Shown here piece by piece: positions 8,763 to 18,597 of a DNA stretch of 64,000 nt (position 1 is the stretch's first letter; the number at the start of each line of letters is the position of its first letter). The DNA comes from Alcaligenes faecalis. Lineage in GTDB: Bacteria > Pseudomonadota > Gammaproteobacteria > Burkholderiales > Burkholderiaceae_B. The position numbers and the translations under genes were made by a program. The notes beneath the pieces are model-generated. The model worked only from the letters and a program-made list of their open reading frames with translations. It made no database searches and was not told the DNA's origin. The stretch is taken from the NCBI RefSeq assembly GCF_041521385.1, contig NZ_CP168006.1:1126879-1190878 (forward strand). The letters run 5' to 3'.

Positions 8763-9542
8763 CTAGCTGAGCGTGTTTCGGTAATGAAAGCGCTCCGTCA
8801 GGTACAAACCCCGGCGCAACTCCATCGGTCGATCACCATAGGTATAGGACACGCGTTCCACGTGCAAAAGCGGTGAACCAGCTTCCACCAGCAAGACCGA
8901 GGCAGCCTCCTCGGTGGCGCTGACAGCACCGATCTTTTCATCGGCACGCACCATGCTCACGCCAAACTTGCTCTCGAACCAGGCATACATCGGGCCCCTG
9001 TTCTGCTCGACGGCTTCCAGGGTCAGCCCCTTGAAGACAGAGCCAGGAAGCCAGATGTCGTCATAAATGGTCGGGGCCTGATCAAAAGACAGAACACGGC
9101 GCAGGTTCACCACCATATCGGAAGTGCGCAAATCCAGTAGCACGGCTACATCCGTAGGTGCTTTCATGCGGCGCACATCCAGGATACGGCTTTGGGAAGC
9201 AACGGGCTTGCCATCGTCCGGGGCCAGGCGCAAAAAACGAAAGCGCACACGAGCCTCGTGATGGGTAGCGACAAAAGTACCCTTGCCCTGGCGACGAATC
9301 AGGAGATTGTCGGCAGCCAGCTCGTCAATGGCCTTGCGCACCGTCCCCTGGCTGACCTGAAAACGGGCGGCCAGTTCCAGTTCACTGGGGATGGCCTCGC
9401 CGGGCTTCCACTCGCCACGATCCAGCCCCTGCAGCAACAACGCCTTGATCTGTTGGTACAGAGGGCTATAGGCAGCGCCAGGAGCGGACTTTTCGATTTC
9501 CTGGGCGCGTAGCGGCGGCACGTTATCAGACATGGGGCTCAT
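8763..9542 (-). CDS. GntR family regulator, HutC/FarR subfamily (UTRA domain), TCA-linked
   Basis: This 259-residue regulator has an N-terminal GntR winged helix with SPLYQQIKALLLQGLDRGEWKPGEAIPSELELAARFQVSQGTVRKAIDEL, then a UTRA ligand domain ending in LLHVERVSYTYGDRPMELRRGLYLTERFHYRNTLS. UTRA regulators respond to small metabolites. I chose ATG 9542; ATG 9533 is nearly as good, and a much longer open frame upstream would cross the operator region. It is divergent from mdh and lies 101 bp upstream of sdhC on the same strand. From memory, a GntR gene between mdh and sdhC is a conserved Burkholderiales arrangement. It is the best candidate to bind the palindromes at 9644 and 18598. Confidence 0.88.
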   Translation of the reverse strand: MSPMSDNVPPLRAQEIEKSAPGAAYSPLYQQIKALLLQGLDRGEWKPGEAIPSELELAARFQVSQGTVRKAIDELAADNLLIRRQGKGTFVATHHEARVRFRFLRLAPDDGKPVASQSRILDVRRMKAPTDVAVLLDLRTSDMVVNLRRVLSFDQAPTIYDDIWLPGSVFKGLTLEAVEQNRGPMYAWFESKFGVSMVRADEKIGAVSATEEAASVLLVEAGSPLLHVERVSYTYGDRPMELRRGLYLTERFHYRNTLS

Positions 9543-9643
9543 AAAAAATGCGCGATCAATACAGCCTGCGGCGCGCATTTGTTCATAAAATAGACAGTGC
9601 ACTAATTTTCGCATGCCCGGCCCCGAATGTCTAACGCTCTTAT

Positions 9644-9664
9644 GTCTTATATAAGATATAAGAC
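9644..9664. promoter_or_regulatory. 21-bp palindrome between GntR gene and mdh
   Basis: The arms GTCTTATAT and ATATAAGAC surround a 3-bp centre AAG. The same 21 bases occur before acnB (18598-18618). Here the site ends 2 bp before the putative -35 of mdh and lies about 100 bp before the GntR start. I read it as the GntR operator. Confidence 0.75.
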
Positions 9665-9666
9665 GT

Positions 9667-9695
9667 TTGACGGCGCTATCGTTTTGGTCTAGTCT
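9667..9695 (+). promoter_or_regulatory. Putative sigma-70 promoter of mdh
   Basis: TTGACG at 9667-9672 is separated by 17 bp from TAGTCT at 9690-9695. The -35 is good and the -10 is poor. The operator-to-promoter geometry is the same as upstream of acnB. Confidence 0.5.
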
Positions 9696-9822
9696 GCGCA
9701 GTGAAAAAAGAGGCTTTTTCTCTTGCGAAAAACCGTTTTCCACGCCAGCCGCCCGGTCTGCAAAAGATTTAAACTGTGTTTTTCGTCACCGTCTTCAAAC
9801 CCAAAAACGGAGTCATACTCTC

Positions 9823-10812
9823 ATGTCCAAACCCGCAATGCGCGTCGCTGTTACCGGCGCTGCTGGCCAGATTGGCTACGCCCTGCTGTTTCGCATCGCT
9901 TCCGGCGAAATGCTGGGCAAAGACCAGCCTGTGATCCTGCAGTTGCTGGAGCTTCCCGACGAGAAAGCCCAGAAGGCCCTGAAGGGCGTCATGATGGAAC
10001 TGGACGACTGCGCCTTCCCGCTGCTGCAAGGCATGTCCGCCCACAGCGACCCTGAAACCGCCTTCAAAGATGTTGATGTCGCCCTGCTGGTCGGTGCCCG
10101 TCCTCGTGGCCCAGGCATGGAGCGTAAAGACCTGCTGGCCTTCAACGCCCAGATCTTCACCGCCCAAGGCCGCGCCCTGAACAAAGTGGCCAGCCGTGAC
10201 GTCAAGGTTCTGGTTGTCGGCAACCCGGCCAACACCAACGCCTACATCGCCATGAAGTCCGCTCCTGATCTGCCAGCAAAGAACTTCACCGCCATGCTGC
10301 GCCTGGACCACAACCGCGCCCTGTCGCAGTTGGCCACCAAGTCCGGCAAGGCTGTTGCTGATATCGAAAACCTGATCGTTTGGGGCAACCACTCGCCCAC
10401 CATGTACCCAGATACCCGTTTCGCTACCGTGAACGGCGAGAAAATCGACGCGATCATCAACGATCAGGCCTGGAACCGCGAAACCTTTATCCCCACCGTG
10501 GGCAAACGTGGTGCCGCCATTATCGAAGCCCGTGGCCTGTCCTCGGCTGCTTCGGCTGCCAACGCGGCCATCGACCACGTGCGTGACTGGGTCCTGGGTT
10601 CCAACGGCAAATGGGTCACCATGGGTGTTCCTTCGGACGGCTCCTACGGCATCCCCGAGGGCATCATCTACGGCGTGCCTGTCACCACCGAAAACGGTGA
10701 GTACAAGCGTGTTGAAGGTCTGGAGATCGACGCTTTCTCGCGTGAGCGTATGGACCACACCCTGAACGAGCTGCTGGAAGAGCGTGACGGTGTGAAAGAC
10801 CTGCTGGGCTAA
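9823..10812 (+). CDS. mdh: Malate dehydrogenase
   Basis: This enzyme interconverts malate and oxaloacetate with NAD. The 329-residue protein has the nucleotide fold [16 protein letters not shown] near residue 10, the substrate and catalytic motifs [14 protein letters not shown] and RLDHNRAL, and the proton-relay histidine in [11 protein letters not shown]. The length fits the 329-residue bacterial group close to cytosolic MDH. Start ATG 9823 has ACGGAG upstream. An upstream extension of the frame runs into the promoter and is not used. A strong terminator follows directly. Confidence 0.97.
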   Translation: MSKPAMRVAVTGAAGQIGYALLFRIASGEMLGKDQPVILQLLELPDEKAQKALKGVMMELDDCAFPLLQGMSAHSDPETAFKDVDVALLVGARPRGPGMERKDLLAFNAQIFTAQGRALNKVASRDVKVLVVGNPANTNAYIAMKSAPDLPAKNFTAMLRLDHNRALSQLATKSGKAVADIENLIVWGNHSPTMYPDTRFATVNGEKIDAIINDQAWNRETFIPTVGKRGAAIIEARGLSSAASAANAAIDHVRDWVLGSNGKWVTMGVPSDGSYGIPEGIIYGVPVTTENGEYKRVEGLEIDAFSRERMDHTLNELLEERDGVKDLLG

Positions 10813-10831
10813 TTAAGCCACCAGTGTCTGC

Positions 10832-10861
10832 AATCCCCGCCTGATCGGCGGGGATTTTTTT
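10832..10861 (+). terminator. Rho-independent terminator of mdh
   Basis: AATCCCCGCC and GGCGGGGATT pair around a 5-base loop, followed by seven T. It begins 20 bases after the mdh stop. Confidence 0.9.
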
Positions 10862-11038
10862 ACCTGATACCTACCGTCTAATGGGTGAGACCTGACGCCT
10901 GATCCCTAACGTCTGCTGCTCGATGCTTAGTGCTTGATGCTGAATGCTGGAACTCAACACGTAAAACCAGGATCCTGCTATTAGCATCACGGCAGTACTG
11001 AGCACTCACTACTTGCGTTCTACAAGCTCTGCACAATA

Positions 11039-11854
11039 CTAGCGTGAACCGCCCCCATCGCCTTTACCTTCCTGCAAAGCGGGTACATACACCACCATAC
11101 GCAAATGGCGGCTCTCATCAATAATGAGCGAAGTTTGCTCTAACTCGCGCTGTTTTCCTTGCACCATCAAGGAAAGCCGCCCACCGCAAGGCGGTTGCAC
11201 GTCGTGCTGCTCCCACCACTCCTTGAACTCTGGTGATACACATTTGAGTTCATCGGCCAGCCCATGAATATCCGTGCCTGCCGTTGCCCGGGCGAAGTCG
11301 CGGCGAAAACTGCACAACATCTCCAATGCCTGTGGCTCCCAGGGCATAAAGCGCGTGTGCAAAGCGGGGTTCGTAAACATCTGCCACAGCAAATTGCGCT
11401 GTCCCTCCGGATACGCACCAAAGCCCAGCAATTTATCCGCCAAAGTATTGAAACCCAGAACGTCCCAACGCAGATTCAAAACAAAAGCGGGATGAGGCAC
11501 ATCATGCATCAGGCGTCGCACCAAGGGCGGCAAGACACACCAGGTAATTCCTGGCTCGGCAGGCAGGCGCTCGTGCGCCAGCAAAAACAAGTGTCTACGT
11601 TCGGCCGCATCCAGTTTCAGAACCCGCGCCAAATTGTCCAGAAAGCTGGCCGACACCCCAATATCACGCCCTTGCTCCAGCCAGGTGTACCAGGTCAGCC
11701 CGACTCCCGCCAAAGCAGCAACTTCCTCACGACGCAGCCCCGGAGTCCGACGGCGCCCGCCGCTGGGCAGGCCCACCTCCTCGGGCAAGAGACGCTCACG
11801 ACAGGCGCGCAAGAAGGCAGCCAGATCCGGACGCGTTCGTTCCAGCGTTCTCAT
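11039..11854 (-). CDS. XRE-type transcriptional regulator with MmyB-like ligand-binding domain
   Basis: This 271-residue protein has an N-terminal helix-turn-helix (about residues 38-82, LRREEVAALAGVGLTWYTWLEQGRDIGVSASFLDNLARVL), then a PAS-like MmyB domain with HPAFVLNLRWDVLGFNTLADKLLGF. Such regulators are common next to efflux or oxidoreductase genes and may bind a hydrophobic ligand. It is divergent from an MFS pump across a 100-bp AT-rich gap that contains two ATTGCTT elements, so local control of the pump is likely. The ligand is unknown. Confidence 0.85.
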   Translation of the reverse strand: MRTLERTRPDLAAFLRACRERLLPEEVGLPSGGRRRTPGLRREEVAALAGVGLTWYTWLEQGRDIGVSASFLDNLARVLKLDAAERRHLFLLAHERLPAEPGITWCVLPPLVRRLMHDVPHPAFVLNLRWDVLGFNTLADKLLGFGAYPEGQRNLLWQMFTNPALHTRFMPWEPQALEMLCSFRRDFARATAGTDIHGLADELKCVSPEFKEWWEQHDVQPPCGGRLSLMVQGKQRELEQTSLIIDESRHLRMVVYVPALQEGKGDGGGSR

Positions 11855-11954
11855 GAGTGCACCCCCATTGCTTTTAGTAATAGCATAAATAGTTAAATTG
11901 TAATTGCTTAAAAAGAGTTCAAGAATACACAGGTTTTCACCTCAAGCACCTATC

Positions 11955-13415
11955 ATGAACTCCAAGATTAACTCTCAAGACATCCACTCAGGGGCCACCC
12001 ACACCCCGCCCTGGCTGGGCCTGTCGGTATTACTTCTGGCTGGTTTTGTCACTATTTTTGATCTGTTCGTCGTCAATGTCGCCATTCCCAATATCCAGAA
12101 CCAGCTAGAGGCCAGCTTTAGCCAGATCGGCTTTATCGTGGCGGGCTACGAACTGGCTTTTGGCGTCCTGCTCATTACAGGCGGACGGCTAGGCGATTTA
12201 TTTGGCCGACGCAGACTCTTTATCATCGGCATGGCAGGCTTTACGCTCGCCTCTGCCCTATGCGGTCTGGCGCCCAACGCTTTTTTTCTGATTATTGCCA
12301 GGGTATTGCAGGGCCTGGCTGCCGCCCTGCTCTTTCCCCAAGTGTATGCATCCATCCGGGTGAATTTTGAGGGCGATGACAGCCGCCGTGCCTTCGGCTT
12401 GCTGGGCATGACCCTGGGACTGGCCGCCATTGCCGGGCAAGTACTGGGAGGCTGGCTGGTTCATGCCGACCTGTTTGGCCTGGGTTGGCGCAGCATCTTC
12501 CTGATCAATATCCCCATAGGCCTGCTGGCCATTGCATCGGCCCGCTACATCCCTGAAACCCGCGCCCCGCACGGCCAAGGGCTAGATAGTACAGGCGTAG
12601 TCCTGATCAGCCTTGCCCTGAGCCTGCTACTGATCCCCCTGATCCAAAGCTCGGAGTACGGCTGGCCCGCCTCCAGCCTGGCCGCTCTGGCCGCCGCCGG
12701 CTTACTGTTCATCATTTTTTACAAGCAACAAGAAAGGCGCCGATGCGCAGGACACTCACCCTTGGTGGATATGCAGCTTCTGGCACAACCTCGTTTTGCC
12801 TTGGGAGTCCTGCTGGTCTTGCTGGTGTACTCCACCGCCAGCTCTTTTTTTCTGTGCTTTGCCCTTTTACTGCAAAGTGGGCTGGGCTTGAGCCCTTTCC
12901 ATGCGGGCAGTATTTTCGCCCCTGCCAGCGTGGGCTTTGTCGCGGCCTCTCTCGGAGCACCTCGCCTTGTCACACGCTACGGCACTCGTGCGATTACGTT
13001 TGGCGCTATGGGCTACGCCGTATCGTTTGCCTGCTTGATCGGCCAGGTTGCCTGGGCAGGCGCACAAACAGAACCCGCCCATCTGATCCCTGCCTTAATC
13101 TTTCTGGGAGCCTGCCAAGGTTTGATCATGACCCCCTTGTTGAATCTGGTTCTGGGCTTTGTAAACGAAGATCAGGCAGGCATGGCGTCAGGTGTTGTTT
13201 CCAGTATCCAGCAGGTGGGGGCCGCCCTTGGGGTTGCCGTGGTTGGACTGCTCTTTACTGCAGGGCAACACTCGGGCGCTGCAGTGTCATCACTGGCTGA
13301 GCAATATGCCTCTGCCTTTGTGATAGGCATGAGCTACAACCTACTGGCCTCCGTACTGATCAGTTTTCTATTATTGGCTTTAAGCAAGACTCATCAACAC
13401 GAACAAGATATCTGA
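11955..13415 (+). CDS. MFS transporter, DHA2 (14-helix drug efflux) family
   Basis: This 486-residue membrane protein has about 14 predicted helices. The N-terminal part has the DHA2 pattern: FDLFVVNVAIPNIQ in helix 1, GGRLGDLFGRRRLF for motif A, and ARVLQGLAAALLFPQ for motif B. It ends in a polar tail. It probably exports toxic organic compounds by proton antiport. ATG 11955 is preferred to the in-frame TTG at 11904. It is divergent from the XRE/MmyB-type regulator, which probably controls it. The substrate cannot be read from the sequence. Confidence 0.88.
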   Translation: MNSKINSQDIHSGATHTPPWLGLSVLLLAGFVTIFDLFVVNVAIPNIQNQLEASFSQIGFIVAGYELAFGVLLITGGRLGDLFGRRRLFIIGMAGFTLASALCGLAPNAFFLIIARVLQGLAAALLFPQVYASIRVNFEGDDSRRAFGLLGMTLGLAAIAGQVLGGWLVHADLFGLGWRSIFLINIPIGLLAIASARYIPETRAPHGQGLDSTGVVLISLALSLLLIPLIQSSEYGWPASSLAALAAAGLLFIIFYKQQERRRCAGHSPLVDMQLLAQPRFALGVLLVLLVYSTASSFFLCFALLLQSGLGLSPFHAGSIFAPASVGFVAASLGAPRLVTRYGTRAITFGAMGYAVSFACLIGQVAWAGAQTEPAHLIPALIFLGACQGLIMTPLLNLVLGFVNEDQAGMASGVVSSIQQVGAALGVAVVGLLFTAGQHSGAAVSSLAEQYASAFVIGMSYNLLASVLISFLLLALSKTHQHEQDI

Positions 13416-13458
13416 AAACGGCTCTCTATGTGCCCCCTCCGGCACACAGGGGCCAACC

Positions 13459-15372
13459 TCACATTTTGCGCAACTTCCGCCATAAGGTGCTGCGACTAAT
13501 CCCCAATTGCTGGGCGGCCAGGGCACGGTTACCCCTACACTCTTCCAGCACCTTGGCCAAATGCTTCTGTTCGTTGCGTTCTTGTTGATCACGTAGTGCA
13601 GGGATAGCAGGCGCTACCCCCCCCGCCCGCAGCTCCGGCGCAATATCTTCCAGCACCACAGCCTGATCGCCTTGCACTGTACCCAGGACCATCAAGCGTT
13701 CGATCAGATTTTCCAGCTCGCGGATATTACCGGGCCAGGTGTAGTGACGGCCCAGTTCCAGCAGCTCGGCCAGCCAATCCGGGTTCAGCGTCACGGCACC
13801 ACCCAGACGCTGGGCCACTTTTGCCAGGAGATGCTCCACCAGTTCTGGCAAATCCTGTGTGCGCAAACGCAAGGGCGGCAAGCGCAGCACCAGAATGTTC
13901 AGGCGATAAAACAGGTCCTGACGGAACACGCCTTCTTTAACCTGCGCGGCCAGATCCCGGTGAGTGGCCGCAATCACACGCACATCCACCGGCGTGGGCT
14001 CAATCGCCCCGATACGCAGGACTTCTTTTTCTTGCAGCACCCGTAGCAAACGGGTTTGCAGTGGCAAGGGCATTTCCCCGATCTCATCCAGAAACAGGGT
14101 GCCGGTGTGAGCTGCTTCCACCAGCCCGACTTTGCCGCCCCGGCTGGAACCCGTGAAGGCACCCTCCACATAACCGAACAGCTCACTTTCCAGCAGACTG
14201 TCGGGGAAAGCCGCGCAGTTCACGGCCACAAAAGGTTGCGCGCGCCTGGCGCTGGCACTGTGTATTCCTTGAGCCAGCAGCTCCTTACCCGTGCCGCTCT
14301 CCCCAATAATCAGGGTCGTCGCCGTACTTTGTGCACAAGCCTGAGCCTGGGCACGCAGCTTGCGCATGAGCGAGCTCTGTCCCACCAGATCAGATAACTC
14401 GTACCGGGCATGACGCGATACCGCTTGCTGACTGCGGGAACGCAAGCTGCGGTCCAGTCGTTGAATCGCGGCCGGGTCCTGGCAGAGCAACACCGCCCCG
14501 CTCAAACGCCCCTGCTCCAGAATCGGCATGCGGGTGACAATTGCGGTACGGCCACCCACTTGTTGCACCGTATCCAACTGCACGTCCAGACTGCGCAGCG
14601 TGCCAGCCAGATCCAGCTCGGGATACAAGGAACCCAAACGGCGGCCAATCATGGCTTGAGCCGGTTGGCCCAACCAGGCTTCCATCGCCGGGTTCACGGT
14701 TTCAATACGTTCATCCCTGTCCACTGACACCACACCGTCACGCAACTGCGCCAGAATCGTATTCAAGCGATCCCGGCGAGCCGCTTCAGCACGAGCCACG
14801 CGGGCCAGTTCAATAGCGGACTCCAGGGCCTGTCGCACCGCTCCTTGTGAATACAGCAGCATGCCTTCCATCTGGTTCTCACGCGCCAGATCCACGACCA
14901 GGCCGGGTGCCAGCACCCACTCCACGCCCAGCTCTTTCAAATCCTGAACACAGCTACGGGCATCGGCCTCGCTGCGATAGCTGCGTAGCTCCACAGGCAG
15001 ATCAAAACGCTGCACGAACTCCATCAGCTCCAGCGGCATTTCGCCGTAAGTCACCACGGCTTTACGCTCGGCCTGTGCCGAGGCCAAACTGCCCATGATG
15101 TCGAAGCCACCTGGATGGACCAACACCACCGGCAGGTCCAGATGTTCGCGCAAATAACTGCCGTTGGAACCGGCAGACACCAGCACATCAATCTCGCCTG
15201 TTTGTCGCAACACCTGCACAGCTTCTACGGCCTCGCCATAGGCTTTATCCACGATCAGGATTTCAGCCTGGGTGCGGAACTGCGGCACCAGTTCTTCCAG
15301 GAGAGAACGCAGTCCATGCAGGCCAAAGGCCACCAGACGCAGACGGGCAGGAGGGGAAGAAGGATAAGGCAT
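13459..15372 (-). CDS. prpR: Sigma-54 dependent activator of propionate catabolism
   Basis: PrpR activates 2-methylcitrate cycle genes on sensing 2-methylcitrate. The 637-residue protein has a PrpR_N sensory domain (about residues 10-185), a PAS domain (about 205-310) and an AAA+ domain with Walker A GESGTGKE (357-364) and the sigma-54 loop GAFTG (about 404-408). It ends in a Fis-type helix-turn-helix, [23 protein letters not shown]. It is divergent from prpB-prpC. The gap carries GTTTC/GAAAC dyads and a -24/-12 promoter pointing towards prpB, just what this activator needs. Confidence 0.93.
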   Translation of the reverse strand: MPYPSSPPARLRLVAFGLHGLRSLLEELVPQFRTQAEILIVDKAYGEAVEAVQVLRQTGEIDVLVSAGSNGSYLREHLDLPVVLVHPGGFDIMGSLASAQAERKAVVTYGEMPLELMEFVQRFDLPVELRSYRSEADARSCVQDLKELGVEWVLAPGLVVDLARENQMEGMLLYSQGAVRQALESAIELARVARAEAARRDRLNTILAQLRDGVVSVDRDERIETVNPAMEAWLGQPAQAMIGRRLGSLYPELDLAGTLRSLDVQLDTVQQVGGRTAIVTRMPILEQGRLSGAVLLCQDPAAIQRLDRSLRSRSQQAVSRHARYELSDLVGQSSLMRKLRAQAQACAQSTATTLIIGESGTGKELLAQGIHSASARRAQPFVAVNCAAFPDSLLESELFGYVEGAFTGSSRGGKVGLVEAAHTGTLFLDEIGEMPLPLQTRLLRVLQEKEVLRIGAIEPTPVDVRVIAATHRDLAAQVKEGVFRQDLFYRLNILVLRLPPLRLRTQDLPELVEHLLAKVAQRLGGAVTLNPDWLAELLELGRHYTWPGNIRELENLIERLMVLGTVQGDQAVVLEDIAPELRAGGVAPAIPALRDQQERNEQKHLAKVLEECRGNRALAAQQLGISRSTLWRKLRKM

Positions 15373-15403
15373 ACGGTTTCACCCAGGCATCAACAATGCG
15401 ACG

Positions 15404-15442
15404 CTGTTTCAAATTACGTTTCAATATTGAAACACGAAACAG
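15404..15442. promoter_or_regulatory. Putative PrpR enhancer sites (nested GTTTC/GAAAC dyads)
   Basis: The inner site, 15418-15433, is a perfect 16-bp palindrome reading GTTTCAATATTGAAAC. It is flanked by CTGTTTC (15404-15410) and GAAACAG (15436-15442), which form an outer dyad. It lies about 100-140 bp upstream of the sigma-54 promoter, a normal enhancer distance. Confidence 0.7.
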
Positions 15443-15542
15443 GAAAAGACAGTATTCGCAGAAAGGGATGATGACTACAAACCACGGAAGAACTCCCCTT
15501 CCTGGCTGGCTTCAGGCGTTTCATCATCCCCATAACTGAACT

Positions 15543-15557
15543 TGGCACAGCATTTGC
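15543..15557 (+). promoter_or_regulatory. Sigma-54 (-24/-12) promoter of prpBC
   Basis: TGGCAC at -24 and TTGC at -12 are placed with GG (15544-15545), ten bases, then GC (15556-15557), the exact spacing sigma-54 needs. It lies about 70 bp before prpB, with a divergent sigma-54 activator gene next to it. Confidence 0.88.
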
Positions 15558-15626
15558 TTTAATCAATTCAACCCATCGCAGCATTGCGCTGACGACATTT
15601 TCTTATCTTGTGATCTGGAGCCCCAA

Positions 15627-16526
15627 ATGAGCCAAAACCAACTGACATCGGCAGGCGTCCGTTTCCGCCAGGCCCTGCGTGAAGAACAGCCTTTGCAAAT
15701 CATCGGCGCCATCAACGCCAACCACGCTTTGTTGGCCCAACGCGCCGGCTACCGCGCTATTTACTTGTCGGGTGGCGGTGTCGCGGCTGGCTCTTTGGGC
15801 TTGCCTGATCTGGGCATCAATACGCTGGACGACGTGCTGACCGACATTCGTCGCATTACCGATGTGTGCGATCTGCCTTTGATGGTGGACATTGATACCG
15901 GCTTTGGTGCTTCGGCCTTCAACATCGCCCGTACCATCAAGAGTCTGATCAAGTTCGGCGCAGCCGCTTGCCACATTGAAGACCAGGTCGGTGCCAAGCG
16001 ATGCGGCCACCGCCCCGGCAAAGAAATCGTCAGCACTGGCGAAATGGCCGACCGCGTGAAAGCCGCTGTTGATGCCCGTACCGATCCGGAGTTTTTCATC
16101 ATGGCTCGTACGGATGCGATTGCCGTCGAAGGCGTGGACGCCGCTCTGGAACGTGCCCAGGCTTGCGTGGAAGCGGGTGCAGACGGCATTTTTGCTGAAG
16201 CCTGCTACGACCTGGACACCTACCGCCGTTTTACCGAAACGCTGAATGTGCCTGTGCTGGCGAACATTACCGAGTTCGGTCAAACCCCATTGTTCACCGT
16301 GGAAGAACTGGCGTCGGCCAATGTGGCCATGGTGCTCTACCCCCTGTCCGCCTTCCGCGCCATGAACAAGGCCGCAGAAACGGTCTACCAGGCGATCCGT
16401 CGTGACGGACATCAAAAAAATGTCATCGATTTGATGCAGACTCGTGAAGAACTGTACGATCGTATCGGCTACCATGCTTACGAGCAAAGCCTTGACAAGC
16501 TGTTCCAGAAAAACAAGAAGTCCTGA
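15627..16526 (+). CDS. prpB: 2-Methylisocitrate lyase
   Basis: PrpB splits 2-methylisocitrate into pyruvate and succinate, the last step of the 2-methylcitrate cycle. The 299-residue protein has the isocitrate-lyase-family catalytic motif [13 protein letters not shown] (KRCGH, near residue 127), the metal-site stretch MVDIDTGFG and [11 protein letters not shown]. The length is standard. It is first behind the sigma-54 promoter and divergent from prpR; TCTGGAG precedes the ATG. Confidence 0.96.
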   Translation: MSQNQLTSAGVRFRQALREEQPLQIIGAINANHALLAQRAGYRAIYLSGGGVAAGSLGLPDLGINTLDDVLTDIRRITDVCDLPLMVDIDTGFGASAFNIARTIKSLIKFGAAACHIEDQVGAKRCGHRPGKEIVSTGEMADRVKAAVDARTDPEFFIMARTDAIAVEGVDAALERAQACVEAGADGIFAEACYDLDTYRRFTETLNVPVLANITEFGQTPLFTVEELASANVAMVLYPLSAFRAMNKAAETVYQAIRRDGHQKNVIDLMQTREELYDRIGYHAYEQSLDKLFQKNKKS

Positions 16527-16630
16527 GCCACCACAGGCTCCCGCCCGGCCCGTTAACAGAGCTTTGGCGCGGATAAAACCCCATTCAGCAGCCAGCCTCG
16601 TGCTGGCTGCCCAGCAACCAGGAGACCTTT

Positions 16631-17794
16631 ATGAGCAGTACTGAGAACACCCCTAGCACTGGCTTCAAGCCCAAGAAGTCTGTTGCCCTGTCTGGCGTTG
16701 TGGCAGGCAATACCGCCTTGTGCACGGTCGGCCGCAGTGGCAATGATCTGCACTACCGCGGCTACGATATCTTGGATCTGGCCCAGGCTTGCGAATTTGA
16801 GGAAGTGGCTCATTTGCTGATTCACGGCAAATTGCCCAACCGCGACGAACTGCGCGCGTACAAGCAAAAGCTCAAGCGTCTGCGTGGCCTGCCCCTGGCC
16901 TTGCAAACCGCGCTGGAAACCCTGCCTGCTCACAGTCACCCCATGGACGTGATGCGTACTGCCGTGTCGGTTCTGGGTTGCGTGCTGCCTGAAAAAGACG
17001 ACCACAACCTGCCCGACGCGCGCGACATCGCCGACCGTCTGATGGCTTGCCTGGGTTCGGCCCTGCTGTACTGGTACCACTACAGCCACAACGGCGAGAT
17101 GATTGATGTGCAGACTGACGATGACAGCATCGGCGCGCATTTCCTGCACTTGCTGCATGGTGAGAAGCCATCGGCCGAGTGGGAAAAAGCCATGCACGTG
17201 TCGCTGAACCTGTACGCTGAGCACGAGTTCAACGCCTCCACCTTTACCAGCCGCGTGATCGCCGGTACAGGTTCGGATTTCTACTCCGCCATCGCTGGTG
17301 CGATTGGCGCCCTGCGCGGTCCCAAGCACGGTGGCGCCAACGAAGTCGCCTTTGAAATCCAGAAGCGTTACGAGACCCCTGACCAGGCCGAGGAAGATAT
17401 CCGCAAGCGCGTGGAAAACAAGGAAGTCATCATTGGCTTCGGTCACCCCGTCTACACCATCTCCGACCCACGCAACGAAGTGATCAAATCGGTGGCCAAA
17501 GAGCTGGCCGTGGCCGATGGCAACACCCGCATGTTCGACATTGCCGAGCGTCTGGAAAGCGTGATGTGGGAAGTGAAGAAAATGTTCCCCAACCTGGACT
17601 GGTTCTCGGCCGTGTCCTACCACACCATGGGTGTGCCGACCGCCATGTTCACGCCTTTGTTCGTGATCGCGCGTACGGCTGGCTGGGCCGCTCACGTCAT
17701 TGAGCAGCGCGTGGACAACAAGATTATTCGTCCCACCGCCAACTACATTGGCCCTGAAAACCAGAGCTTTGTGCCTCTGGATCAGCGCCCATAA
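16631..17794 (+). CDS. prpC: 2-Methylcitrate synthase
   Basis: PrpC condenses propionyl-CoA with oxaloacetate. The 387-residue protein is a short citrate-synthase-type enzyme with [13 protein letters not shown] (near residue 230), [16 protein letters not shown] (near 268) and the catalytic aspartate in [18 protein letters not shown] precedes ATG 16631. It lies 104 bp after prpB and is probably cotranscribed. No prpD or acnD follows, so the dehydratase step must come from elsewhere. Confidence 0.95.
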   Translation: MSSTENTPSTGFKPKKSVALSGVVAGNTALCTVGRSGNDLHYRGYDILDLAQACEFEEVAHLLIHGKLPNRDELRAYKQKLKRLRGLPLALQTALETLPAHSHPMDVMRTAVSVLGCVLPEKDDHNLPDARDIADRLMACLGSALLYWYHYSHNGEMIDVQTDDDSIGAHFLHLLHGEKPSAEWEKAMHVSLNLYAEHEFNASTFTSRVIAGTGSDFYSAIAGAIGALRGPKHGGANEVAFEIQKRYETPDQAEEDIRKRVENKEVIIGFGHPVYTISDPRNEVIKSVAKELAVADGNTRMFDIAERLESVMWEVKKMFPNLDWFSAVSYHTMGVPTAMFTPLFVIARTAGWAAHVIEQRVDNKIIRPTANYIGPENQSFVPLDQRP

Positions 17795-17834
17795 GTCACC
17801 GATCCTGGGCTATTATTCGCCTGTGATCTAACCC

Positions 17835-17866
17835 ACGGCCCCGCTGCATTGCGCACGCGGGGCCGT
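17835..17866. terminator. GC-rich hairpin after prpC
   Basis: The ten-base arms ACGGCCCCGC and GCGGGGCCGT surround a 12-base loop. The tail is only weakly T-rich (CTTG), so this may be a transcript-stabilising hairpin rather than an efficient terminator. Confidence 0.5.
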
Positions 17867-17882
17867 CTTGCTGGTGACTTCC

Positions 17883-18284
17883 ATGCTCTCTGAATTTGTA
17901 CGCTACGCCCTGCCGCTGGCCGGCACCCTGATGATTGCCTGCGCCCTGACCACTCTGGTTTCCGGTGCTTATTTATTGCTGTTCAATCTGCGCCGCAGCA
18001 ACCAGGTATTGCGCCATCCTTATCTGGACCAATACCCCTGGGAAAAACTCAGTTTTTCGCTGAAGGCCGGCGTACTGCTGGATTATTTTTTGCGCCTGAA
18101 TTTCCCCAAACGCCAAAGCTCGCTGTTTGGCAATGCCAACCGTCTGCTCAAGCATGTACAACCCGAGGACGTCCCCATGGGCATCAAATGGCCCCTGATG
18201 GGGCTATGGGGCGGCTGCTTTCTGGGCATGATCAGTATGCTGGCTGTTTGGATTCTGGTCGCCCTGCACTCCACCCCTACTTGA
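17883..18284 (+). CDS. Uncharacterised small membrane protein
   Basis: I do not recognise this 133-residue protein. It has one hydrophobic segment near the N-terminus (about residues 10-35) and another near the C-terminus (about 105-128). The central part is polar and basic and contains HPYLDQYPWEKLSFSLKAGVLLDYFLRLNFPKR. ATG 17883 is preferred to a TTG five codons upstream. It lies between prpC and a GNAT gene with no gap large enough for a clear promoter, so it may be cotranscribed. Codon use looks like that of its neighbours, so I think it is a real gene. Confidence 0.65.
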   Translation: MLSEFVRYALPLAGTLMIACALTTLVSGAYLLLFNLRRSNQVLRHPYLDQYPWEKLSFSLKAGVLLDYFLRLNFPKRQSSLFGNANRLLKHVQPEDVPMGIKWPLMGLWGGCFLGMISMLAVWILVALHSTPT

Positions 18285-18295
18285 AGGAGCCTGCC

Positions 18296-18571
18296 TTGAC
18301 TACCGAGATCCATCACGACCCGCAAGCGCGTCTGTTTTACTGCGATGTTGAAAACCGCCGCAGCGTGATCGAATACGAACTGGACGATGCTGTCATGAGC
18401 ATCACCCACACCCGTGTGCCGCCCGAGCTGGAAGGCCGCGGCATTGCCGGGCAACTGACCCGCTTTGCGCTGGAAACAGCAAAAAACCAACAGTGGAAAG
18501 TACACCCGGTTTGCAGCTATGCCGTGGTCTATTTCCGCCGTCACCCTGAATACGCCGACTTGCTGGCCTGA
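18296..18571 (+). CDS. Small GNAT-like N-acetyltransferase (YidJ/NATD1 type)
   Basis: This 91-residue protein is of the very short GNAT group, with the acetyl-CoA loop LEGRGIAGQLTRFALE near residue 45 and the tail VHPVCSYAVVYFRRHPEY. It has no usable ATG. TTG 18296 is seven bases downstream of a perfect AAGGAG, so TTG is the start. It lies 11 bases after the uncharacterised membrane protein gene, which suggests coupling. The substrate is unknown. Confidence 0.8.
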   Translation: MTTEIHHDPQARLFYCDVENRRSVIEYELDDAVMSITHTRVPPELEGRGIAGQLTRFALETAKNQQWKVHPVCSYAVVYFRRHPEYADLLA

Positions 18572-18597
18572 ACCCGGCAACATTCAGCTTCCTGCAA

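Noticed and set aside
10866..10980. Irregular repeats around CTGA, TGCT and GATGCTT after mdh
   Set aside because: Short, imperfect and without regular spacing; I cannot distinguish them from chance.
11855..11954. Two ATTGCTT elements and an imperfect dyad between the XRE regulator and the MFS pump
   Set aside because: They may be operator parts, but the match is too weak to list as a site; noted only in the gene entries.
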